A stretch of 64,000 bases of DNA. Source: Branchiostoma floridae. Its lineage: Eukaryota; Chordata; Leptocardii; Amphioxiformes; Branchiostomatidae. The notes under the pieces were generated by a model. That model saw only the letters and a list, made by a program, of their open reading frames with translations. It did not search any database and had not been told where the DNA came from. A program made the position numbers and the translations under genes. The stretch covers positions 23,748,946-23,812,945 of the forward strand of contig NC_049984.1 in the NCBI RefSeq assembly GCF_000003815.2. The letters are read 5' to 3'. Below, piece by piece: positions 10,595 to 22,500 of this stretch (positions are counted from its first letter, which is position 1; the number at the start of each line of letters is the position of its first letter).

Positions 10595-13500
10595 CTAAGA
10601 AAAACAAACATGGCCATATTCTAGTTGGGCTGTCACATCAATATTTGCTGAATAAATCATTATGATTATTAAGACAGTGATCCGATTTTTTTTTTTTCAC
10701 AGTCCACGTTTCTTTTCACCACCGGGAGGTGCGATTCCTTTGGTTTTCTTTAACCCTATTCAGCCCGGGGGGGGGGGGGGGGGGGGGCTTTTGAGGCCCG
10801 CGCTAACTTTGATGTCCTATAACGCCAGAACGGCTTACGCTAGAGCCACCAAATTTGGTGAGTTTTCCAAAAATATTGTTGGCAACAATTTCACGAAGTT
10901 TGACAAATTTTCCATTTCTTCGTGTTGCCATGGCAACCGTTTGTTGACAGGCTGTTTTGCCAAAAATCAGTATTTTTGGTTCTAACAATGTATTTTTCAC
11001 ATTTATTTGCTATATTACTGCTATTTTGTTACATAAATAAAATCTAATATTATCTAGCATATCTTTCATAATTACATATGCATAAATTATGCTAATTTGA
11101 TGACGTCATCAGCCCAAAATCCAAGATGGCGGACCGTATGGCCAGATCAAGAATAAGGGTGACTCTGCGGATATGAAACACTGNNNNNNNNNNNNNNNNN
11201 NNNNNNNNNNNNNNNNNNNNNNNNNNNNNNNNNNNNNNNNNNNNNNNNNNNNNNNNNNNNNNNNNNNNNNNNNNNNNNNNNNNCTTTGTGATTATTTGTT
11301 GAAAAAAAAGTATTTTTAAAAATTCAAGGTGCTGGATATAATATGGCGGAGCCCAACTGGTATCTTAGATGTGCATGACGTCATTTTATGACGTCATTTT
11401 GACGTCATTGATGTTACTATTGGCAACGCAAGTCGTAATAAACATTATTATTCTGTTATCTGCAGTTGTTGTTACATTTTGGTAGAATAACTTTTTTTTA
11501 AGTTTTCTGAGAATACCCTTTTTTCATGGGTCCGGCCAATATAATCAAATTGATGACGTCATAATTACGTCATCTTACGTCAACGTAACGTCAAACGACA
11601 AAAACTTGTCAGATATTATGTCGATATCATGTCCTAAAAATTTGGTGGCCCTACGGCACGTCGTTTTAGAGTTATAGGACTTCAAAGTGGAGGGCCTCAA
11701 AAGCCCCCCCCCCCCCGGTCCAGGGATGACCAAAAAAGCCCGGTCTGAATAGGGTTAACATAAATGTTAACGTTAATAATGAGATGGGCAAAGATCACTG
11801 CTGATGGATGTCGTGGAGCCCCAACGACTACTGTGGCTATGGGCCGTGAGTGAGTGAGTGAGTGATTGAGTGAGTGAGTGAGCGAGCGAGCGAGTGAGTG
11901 AGTGAGTAAGTGAGTGAGTGAGTGAGTGAGTGATAATGAGTGATAATGAGTACAACCAGCCAGTCTTTTTACGTCAAGTAATGACACTGCTGTACTAAAA
12001 CCTTTTTGGTGTTTGGCTGTACAAAAACTAAATTGACGTGCGTCAGAAATTAAACAAGAAAAATTCAAATTTCTGTTTTAGATTAACTTTAAAAAACAGT
12101 GTGAAGATAAGAAAAATAAAGCTAAAATAGGCTAAATAAGAAATGTTATGACAAACCTCCAGTGTCCGTACGGGTGGAACCCGGGATGCTGATTGGTGCA
12201 GGTCCAGCTGCTTCCGTCTCCATGGTGATGCCGTGTGAGGGACCACGCCCAGGGACCTGACTCACCTAAACGGTTAGGATTGGTCAAGTAAGTATGCAGC
12301 ATTCTCAATAACTATCTATCACATCTGATTTAGAATGGGTCAAGTAAGTATGCAGCATTCTCAATTTCTATCTATCACATCTGATTTAGAACGGGTCAAG
12401 TAAGTATGCAGCATTCTCAATTTCTATCTATCACATCTGATTTAGAACGGGTCAGGTAAGTATGCAACATTCTCACTTTCTATCTATCACATCTGATTTA
12501 GAATGGGTCAAGTAAGTACACACCATTTTCAATTTTTTGTCTATCACATCTGATTTAGAATGGGTCAAGTCAGTATGCAGCATTCTCAATTTCTATGTAT
12601 CACATCTGATTTAGATTGGGTCAAGTAAGTATACAGCAATCACATCTGATTTCTATCTATCACATCTGATTTAGAATGGGTCAAGTAAGTACGCACCATT
12701 TTCTATTTTTTGTCTATCACATCTGATTTAGAATGGGTCAAGTAAGTATGCAGCATTCTCAATTTCTATCTATCACATCTGATTTAGATTGAGTCAAGTA
12801 AGTATACAGCAATCACATCTGATTTCTATCTATCACATCTGATTTAGAATGGGTCAAGTAAGTATGCAGCATTCTCAATTTTTGTCTATCCCATCTGATT
12901 CAGAATGGGTCAAGTCAGTATGCAGCATTCTCAATTTCTATCTATCACATCTGATTTAGATTGGGTCAAGCAAGTTTGCAGCATTCCCAATTTCTATCTA
13001 TCACATCTGAATTAGAATGGGTCAAGTAGGTATGCAGCATTCTCTATTTCTATCTATCACATCTGATTTAGAATGGGTCAAGTAAGTAAACAGCATTCTC
13101 AATTTCTATCTATCACATCTGGTTTAGAATGGGTCAAGAAAGTGTGTAGCATTCTCTATTTCTATCTATCACATCCAATTTAGATTGGGTCAAGTCAGTT
13201 TGCAGCATTCTCAAATTCTATCTATTACATCTGATTTAGAACGGGTCAAGTAGGTATGCAGCATTCTCTATTTCTATCTATCACATCTTAGAATGGGTCA
13301 AGTAAGTAAGTAGCATTCTCAATTTCTATCTATCACATCTGATTTAGAACGGGTCAAGTAAGTATGCAGCAATCACATCTGATTTCTATCTATCACATCT
13401 GATTTAGAATGGGTCAAGTAAGTACGCACCATTTTCAATTTTTTNNNNNNNNNNNNNNNNNNNNNNNNNNNNNNNNNNNNNNNNNNNNNNNNNNNNNNNN

Positions 13501-16500
13501 NNNNNNNNNNNNNNNNNNNNNNNNNNNNNNNNNNNNNNNNNNNNNNNNNNNNNNNNNNNNNNNNNNNNNNNNNNNNNNNNNNNNNNNNNNNNNNNNNNNN
13601 NNNNNNNNNNNNNNNNNNNNNNNNNNNNNNNNNNNNNNNNNNNNNNNNNNNNNNNNNNNNNNNNNNNNNNNNNNNNNNNNNNNNNNNNNNNNNNNNNNNN
13701 NNNNNNNNNNNNNNNNNNNNNNNNNNNNNNNNNNNNNNNNNNNNNNNNNNNNNNNCAAGTAAGTATGCAGCATTCTCAATTTCTGTCTATCCCATCTGAT
13801 TTAGAATGGGTCAAGTCAGTATGCAGCATTCTCAATTTCTATCTATCACATCTGATTTAGAATGGGTCAAGCAAGTATGCACCATTCTCAATTTCTATCT
13901 ATCACATCTGATTTAGAACGGGTCAAGTAAGTATGCAGCATTCTCAATTTTAATCTATCACATCTGATTATGAACAGGTCAAGTAAGTATGCAGCATTCT
14001 CAATTTCTATCTATTACATCTGATTTAGAATGGGTCAAGTAAGTACGCACCATTTTCTATTTTTTGTCTATCACATCTGATTTAGAATGGGTCAAGTAAG
14101 TATGCAGCATTCTCAATTTTTGCTCCGCAAAAATGTGTTTTACAATCCATGAATTTTCTACCGACACCAAGAAAATAAAGATGTGGCCAGAGACGAAATC
14201 AGGTTTGGCGGAACACAACAATTTATTCCTCAAACGGGAAATCAATCGAATATGTATATCAGTTTGAGTTACCCACGAAGCAATAACACAAATGACGTCA
14301 ATAGGTTTTGGGGGTAATCCCCATGGGAATACACAGCACGTCAATCAGCTAATAGTCCAATTACATCAATATTATGACATTGTCAAACATGAGAAAATAC
14401 AAACAAAATTGTTTACATGGTAAAGCTTACAAATCTAACCACAGAGCTAAGATAAACAACACAAAAAAATGCTGAGGAACCACAGTTGAAATGCTTAAAT
14501 TAGCAAGAGAAAGACAGAGAACAAGCATAAAATTTGCAACGAAATCCTTAATCGACCGTTCAGACTGAAAGGTTAATTAGATAAGAAAGAAAACAGCTAA
14601 AGTGGACAAACAGGTGATGTCGAAGGCAATCACGGTATGTATGAAACAGAAGTGTTGACGTACAAATGGATGACTAGATATGTTGTCTAAGCGATCAACA
14701 TGTTAACTACACGTCAATAGCTGCTAGTAGCTTTACTATATCTAGCCGCTGGTGACTGCCTATGGTAAGGCTGATACGGAAACAAGCAAATTCAAAATGA
14801 TATTTGGACAACATCGGATTCCTCAATAACGGTGAAGGCAATGCTGTACAAGGCTGTAGGGCGTATCTTCCGCCAAGGTTAATAGTGGAGCTACATGTAT
14901 AGACAAAAACGCGTACGTCACTAACGTCCTATACTTTTTAGAGGCGTACAGTCACAGGATAATCTAACGTACTTAATGCACCTTTCTACGGCCTAATATA
15001 AAACTTGAAGTAAATATATTCTGATATGGGTCTGGATACAGCTGTCTGTTACATACTATACTTGTCTCATTCATTTGAAAGTCGCAAGATATAGGCTATA
15101 CAATGTGCCTTTTATGGCTGAGTCATAAAGGAAGTTGCAACTAAGCCGTGTTTATTGTCAACGCTGAACTGTGAGTGCGCAGAAGGAATTTCAAGAGAGG
15201 AACTTATGAAATAGGCACGTTGACCGGTGTATTGGACGACAGAGCTGTCAAATGGAATGCCCAAACTTCATGGCTGTTTGAAATCGAGAATAGTGCCGCA
15301 ATGCCGGCTACCCCAACCCTAACTCCCGTAGGAAGGGGGAGGTAGGATTTACCCATTGCTGTAAACGGCAGGACAGGTGTTTACTCACCTTAAGTAGGAA
15401 TTGTCAAGAAGTTAATGTATGGGTCCAGTTTGTTCCGGTACAAGTGCGTATTATCTATTGTATATTCTAGAATCGTTGAATATAAGCACTAGACATAAGA
15501 TGAGGAAGAGGCAACCTGATGATCACTTTTTATAGACCTTAGACTAGTGTCATTGTATTAATTGACTTATCAATGTTGCCATACAATTGTACCATGTACA
15601 AATGTCATGCAATACAGTTCATTATTTCATTAATTCTTCTCCTACAGCTTCAAGATTAGATAAGCCGCTTATTGTGTAAACAAGTACATGTAAAGCGATG
15701 GAACAATGTAACTAATACTAGTAGCACTTAAATGGGAACAAGACATAGTGCATGGCGGAGTGGGAAGGCGTTAACATGGTGCCGACCGAAACTGACACCT
15801 GCAGTGAATTATTTACGAGAAAGTTTCTTAATACTATATCAGTCGGGAAGGTCTATGTTCATAAACCAATGGTACAAGTATCAGTCGCAGCAGAAAACAA
15901 AATGTCTATATGTGAGACAGTTAGTGCAGCCAGTTGGGAGGGCCCAGGTACTAGCTGAAGCGGACTCTGCCTGCAGATGAAACTGTAGACTCGGTCGTTG
16001 ACAGGATGTCCGTGCAGGAGGTTTGGACTGGGAACAGGCAGGTGTCCAGGCCCGTACACATTTGGGGCTCCGCGGTATCGGGTCAGTGGGCTGTCAAGGC
16101 GGGCACCAGCCGTCCTCCGGTGNNNNNNNNNNNNNNNNNNNNNNNNNNNNNNNNNNNNNNNNNNNNNNNNNNNNNNNNNNNNNNNNNNNNNNNNNNNNNN
16201 NNNNNNNNNNNNNNNNNNNNNNNNNNNNNNNNNNNNNNNNNNNNNNNNNNNNNNNNNNNNNNNNNNNNNNNNNNNNNNNNNNNNNNNNNNNNNNNNNNNN
16301 NNNNNNNNNNNNNNNNNNNNNNNNNNNNNNNNNNNNNNNNNNNNNNNNNNNNNNNNNNNNNNNNNNNNNNNNNNNNNNNNNNNNNNNNNNNNNNNNNNNN
16401 NNNNNNNNNNNNNNNNNNNNNNNNNNNNNNNNNNNNNNNNNNNNNNNNNNNNNNNNNNNNNNNNNNNNNNNNNNNNNNNNNNNNNNNNNNNNNNNNNNNN

Positions 16501-19500
16501 NNNNNNNNNNNNNNNNNNNNNNNNNNNNNNNNNNNNNNNNNNNNNNNNNNNNNNNNNNNNNNNNNNNNNNNNNNNNNNNNNNNNNNNNNNNNNNNNNNNN
16601 NNNNNNNNNNNNNNNNNNNNNNNNNNNNNNNNNNNNNNNNNNNNNNNNNNNNNNNNNNNNNNNNNNNNNNNNNNNNNNNNNNNNNNNNNNNNNNNNNNNN
16701 NNNNNNNNNNNNNNNNNNNNNNNNNNNNNNNNNNNNNATCTACATGTCGGAGGGAAGAAGAGGCATCCTACACACTTCTCCCCGCGACATTGGCCGTGTT
16801 AGAAACAGTGCAGTCGAATAACTGTATTGCGCAGAGACAAAACATGTGCCGAAATGATTGTCACCGCTCTTGAATTTGACAGGTCCTGGTAGACGACAGG
16901 ACAATTGCCAGCGGGAGCCTTTAACACTGTTGTACCTGGCGGCTTTTGGCGCCTGTAAATTTATTAAGTGGCAACCGTCGATTACAAAGAGATGTCGGCA
17001 TCACGATGGGGTGGCTTTGGTACAATTAGATTTACGCCGTGGGCACACAGATCGAAGAGAAATGTCTACCGAACACGGGAGGTTCATGTTAATTCCATGT
17101 GTTTCAAACGCATAATGTAAATGAGCATATACGTCGTGCTCTCAGAAAGCACTGCAACAGCAGCGTAGCAAAATGAAACGCAATATGGACGGCATAGATC
17201 CACCAGGTAAATTATTTCGAATTAGTAATGCAGAGGAAACTATGAGGAAAAACCTGGGGGGGTGTTAACATTGACCAAGGAGGGCTCGATGTCGAAACAA
17301 GGAACCGCATAATTTGACCGCGCGTTGAAGAGTGACCAATTGTCCCTCGTTTCCCGTTATCTGTCGGGTAATCAAATAATATACTTCGACTATATCTGTG
17401 ATATCTTTATATGTATATATGTTTTGACTTGTTGTGACCCGTACTTAGCTCGGTTGGGCAAGAATGTACAATAAGTGTCTTCATTCATTCATTCAATATA
17501 TGGACCAATGAGATCGCGACACGTATTTGCCTAGTGGCAGGGAACCTGTCTTGATTACGAAGACGCCGGAATTACTAACATTGTTGAGAGAATTTTGGAA
17601 ATGAACAGAATAAGTGCATCGGGGTGTTATGGCAAACCTCTCGATGTTAGATTCATATATAAAATGCACTGGGGTAATTCTGGCTCCCCACGCGAGCTGG
17701 GTTCCTACTAATAAGCGAGTAGAGCAGAGGTACCAAGTATGTAAAGAGAGCAATTAGAGGCCCTATGAAAACAAGGCATCGGCTAGTCTATAATGGCATT
17801 TGTAAACAAACGGTTAGCGGAGGTGAAAAAACAGGGCTTGGCAATACTCAATTGTCTGCAAGATAAATTGAAAAAAAAAAAAAAAAATACAATATGTCGC
17901 ATGTCGATAAATTCAGAATGTTAAGAACTGCGCCATTCGGACAGAACAAATCGTCCGCCAGCACATATACAAGTAACGATAATTGTGCCTCACGAACAGA
18001 ACAAAATCGTCTGCCGGCACATATACAAGTAATAATAATTGTGCCTCACGGGCAGAACAAAATCGCCTGCCGGCACATATAAATATAATGATAATTGTGC
18101 CTCACGGACAGAACAAAATCGTCTGCCGGCACATATACAAGTAATAATAATTGTGCCTCACGGGCAGAACAAAATCGTCTGCCGGCACATATACAAGTAA
18201 TAATAATTGTGCCTCACGGACAGAACAAATTCGTCTGCCGGCACATATAAACTTAATAATACTTCGCCACACGGACAGAATAAATCGTCTGCCATAAATG
18301 GAATTACCCACCGTTCAAAACTTGTTTTACTAGCTGAATAATAGGACACGAAATGCGACGAGCATGCGTGAGTGGGGGATCTAATGTCTGGCTGAAAACG
18401 ACTGCTTAATTACGGAGGTAACAAAATTTGCATAAACGTGATCTTGAGAAATCTGTTAACATGACAAGTACAGCTTTGTAACAAATTGTACACGGAGATC
18501 CACTTGTGCGCACATTGAATCCCCTGGGGTATACATTCGACCTTATGCGTATTCATGACATCGGACATTTGGACAAGTACGCAAAACTATTAATCAAATT
18601 ACAACTTCACGGCCACAGCCGTCGTTGGGCCCGACAAACGTATCTTTGGTACGACTAGAGCTCAAATAGAAGAGAAGAAAAAAAAAATTGGTGTGAGGAA
18701 CTGTCATAAAATTAGTTTATGCTAGAAAAGAATTTGTCTAGGAGTTGCAGACGCGATTAAGATTTATCTCTTAAATGCGAATAGCGGCGAAGTAAAGTCG
18801 TAGCTACGGCGTGTATATTATGACATATGTGAACCATACGACATGACAAATTATAGAGCAAGGAAATTTTGTCATGCTAAAGCTGGGTGGGTTGGGCGGA
18901 AAATTTTCAGAGCAAAAGTCTGTGTGCTTTCACGTCGGGATCTGTTGGTGTAATGACCCCTTTGAGGAATTCGTGCCGCCGCGTCCTGTCGGCGCCCGGA
19001 CCACATACGGAGTTTGTCGGTACCAAACAAAAGGATGTTTTTGGTATTAATTAGCACGGCGGCATCGCCATGGCCTGGCTTTGCTCGTCCAAGCTTATCG
19101 CCTAATTACAAAGGGCGCCGCGAGGAGCAACACTATAGTCATTAATGTCGGCTCATATTCATTCCTTTCAAAACATTATTTTTGCTCCGCAAAAATGTGT
19201 TTTACAATCCATGAATTTTCTACCGACACCAAGAAAATAAAGATGTGGCCAGAGACGAAATCAGGTTTGGCGGAACACAACAATTTATTCCTCAAACGGG
19301 AAATCAATCGAATATGTATATCAGTTTGAGTTACCCACGAAGCAATAACACAAATGACGTCAATAGGTTTTGGGGGTAATCCCCATGGGAATACACAGCA
19401 CGTCAATCAGCTAATAGTCCAATTACATCAATATTATGACATTGTCAAACATGAGAAAATACAAACAAAATTGTTTACATGGTAAAGCTTACAAATCTAA

Positions 19501-22500
19501 CCACCATACAGCTCACCAACTGTGAGCAACCAAGACGCCCAAGAAGGCGCGAAATGCGACAAGGCTATTACACACACGATGCCTCCACCATGATCTAGAA
19601 TACATGAAGGTCCGGTAGATAGGGTTTAGCGGGATTAATGCCCCCAAAACGCTTTTGTACTACTGCAAGTTACCGAAATCATCCAGATGGAGTCCGTAAC
19701 GAAATTAGGTTCTTTCTGCCACAATTTTGTTCGGTACCATATGTGGACCGACGGAGCTGAGTCGAAATTATGAACGGGAATGTGGGAGGAAGTCGGGCAT
19801 GTTACGGGGAGACTTCGGTCAGAACCACCTTCCGAACAGATTAAATTTCAAAAACTGTGACATGCCAAGGCTACTAAATCACATGCAATGTCTTCTGGAA
19901 CCCATTGGCAAAAAATTTCACAGATGTCGTTGTACCCTAGCTCTACGTAGCAATGTGAACACGCGTTTGCTGCTAGATAGAGAGCACGGTAGATTTTGCG
20001 ATAGTACAAATCGGTACGCCATGACATTTGAATTGTCGTGTAAGAAACCCGAAAGTTTGGGCGAAATGCTCGTCCGGGGACTGCCGTTGTACAACGCAGA
20101 ACAAGGAAACCAAACCGGGAAACTAAAGAGTACCCCGTAAGAACAAATTATGTTCAACATTGGGGTATTCATAAAAGGACAAGTAACAAGATAAAAAGTA
20201 GGGCGGCTCACCGTAGAGTTTGAGTTGAGTTCAGACGGGCGCCTGTCCGGTCACTAATGAAAGGTTCGACTAGACGCGTGCGACGTTGACGGGTAGGTCA
20301 CCTCGATAGGCTGATGACAGGCCAAGTTCAGGAAGAAAAGGGGGTCCAGTGGGTACGTGGCTTACTGGCTTCGATGCGGGTTCTTGCCGGGCTGGCTCCG
20401 CTGATCCGTGGTGCGGCTCCGAAGAGGTCGAGTACGTAGCGCCCTGGCTTCAAAGAAACAATTTTCGGCCAAGGAAGTCATCGGTACACGAACTGCGATC
20501 TGCTGGGACAGGGAGTATTCCGGATTTCCCAGTCTGATGCCAACACATGAGACGAAAACTCAGGAAATATTCAAGAAAAGTAAGAAAATTTTCAGAGCAA
20601 AAGTCTGTGTGCTTTCACGTCGGGATCTGTTGGTGTAATGACCCCTTTGAGGAATTCGTGCCGCCGCGTCCTGTCGGCGCCCGGACCACATACGGAGTTT
20701 GTCGGTACCAAACAAAAGGATGTTTTTGGTATTAATTAGCACGGCGGCATCGCCATGGCCTGGCTTTGCTCGTCCAAGCTTATCGCCTAATTACAAAGGG
20801 CGCCGCGAGGAGCAACACTATAGTCATTTATGTCGGCTCATATTCATTCCTTTCAAAACATTATTTCTATCTATCACATCTGATTTAGATTGAGTCAAGT
20901 AAGTATACAGCAATCACATCTGATTTCTATCTATCACATCTTAGAATGGGTCAAGTAAGTAAGTAGCATTCTCAATTTCTATCTATCACATCTGATTTAG
21001 AACGGGTCAAGTAAGTATGCAGCAATCACATCTGATTTCTATCTATCACATCTGATTTAAAATGGGTCAAGTAAGTATGCACCATTCTCAATTTCTTGTC
21101 TATCACATCTGATTTAGAATGGGTCAAGTAAGTATGCAGCATTCTCAATTTCTATCTATCACATCTGATTTAGAATGGGTCAAGTAAGTAAGCAAGCATC
21201 ATTCTCAATTTCTATCTATCACATCTGATTTAGAATGGGCCAAGTAAGTATGCAGTATTCTCAAATTCTATCTATCACATATGATTTAGAACGGGTCAAG
21301 TAAATATGCAGCATTCTCAATTTTTATCTACCAAATCTGATTTAAAATGAGCCAAGTACGTATGCAGCATTCTCAATTTCTATCTATCACATCTGATTTA
21401 GAATGTGTTAAGTAAGTAAGCAGCATTCTCAATTTCTATCTATCAAATCTGATTTAGAATGGGTCAAGTAAGTAAGCATCATTCTCAATTTCTATCTATC
21501 ACATCCGGTTTAGAATGGGTCAAGTAAGTATGCAACATTCTCAATTTCTATCTATCACATCTGATTTAGAATGGGTCAAGTAAGTATGCAACATTCTCAA
21601 TTTTCTATCTATTACATCTGATTTAGAATGGGTCAAGTAAGTATGCAACATTCTCAATTTCTATCTATCACATCTGATTTAGAATGGGTCAAGTAAGTAT
21701 GCAACATTCTCAATTTCTATCTATTACATCTGATTTAGAATGGGTCAAGTAAGTATGCACCATTCTCAATTTCTATCTATCACATCTGATTAAGAATGGC
21801 TCATATATGTATGCAGCATTCTCAATTTCTATCTATCACATCTGATTTAGAACGGGTCAAGTAAGTATGCAGCAATCACATCTGATTTCTATCTATCACA
21901 TCTGATTTAAAATGGGTCAAGTAAGTATGCACCATTCTCAATTTCTTGTCTATCACATCTGATTTAGAATGGGTCAAGTAAGTATGCAGCATTCTCAATT
22001 TCTATCTATCACATCTGATTTAGAATGGGTCAAGTAAGTAAGCAAGCATCATTCTCAATTTCTATCTATCACATCTGATTTAGAATGGGCCAAGTAAGTA
22101 TGCAGTATTCTCAAATTCTATCTATCACATATGATTTAGAACGGGTCAAGTAAATATGCAGCATTCTCAATTTTTATCTACCAAATCTGATTTAAAATGA
22201 GCCAAGTACGTATGCAGCATTCTCAATTTCTATCTATCACATCTGATTTAGAATGTGTTAAGTAAGTAAGCAGCATTCTCAATTTCTATCTATCAAATCT
22301 GATTTAGAATGGGTCAAGTAAGTAAGCATCATTCTCAATTTCTATCTATCACATCCGGTTTAGAATGGGTCAAGTAAGTATGCAACATTCTCAATTTATA
22401 TCTATCACATCTGATTTAGAATGGGTCAAGTAAGTATGCATCATTCCCAATTTCTATCTATCACATCTGATTTAGAATGGGTCATGTCAGTATGCAGCAT

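Larger units (their letters stand above)
14120..19178. mobile_element. Element E1: shared ends X and Y, private interior
   Basis: It interrupts a minisatellite unit precisely after CTCAATTT. It begins with end X (14120-14442), whose first bases fold as TTTTTGC-TCC-GCAAAAA, and ends with end Y (18899-19178, finishing AAAACATTA). Both ends recur almost identically in the adjacent element E2, but the interior (14443-18898) is unrelated to that of E2. There are no terminal inverted repeats and no transposase ORF. The interior includes an N gap and a second, unrelated 56-bp tandem repeat. Confidence 0.7.

Noticed and set aside
13409-13779. ORFs spanning the N gaps (also at 15998-16873)
   Set aside because: Made of unknown bases only.
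12266-14119. CRISPR array
   Set aside because: Units are contiguous 56-bp tandem copies without unique spacers, in a eukaryotic intron.
14057-14344. ORF repeated at 19176-19406
   Set aside because: Shared because end X is duplicated; the first version runs into minisatellite DNA.
19727-20140. 137-codon ORF in element E2
   Set aside because: No recognisable domain, no counterpart in E1 and no splice or start evidence; kept only as a note on the element.
14120-20863. LTR retrotransposon reading of the X and Y repeats
   Set aside because: The left flank has only X and the right flank only Y; there is no complete terminal repeat at either end, no gag/pol and no primer-binding site.
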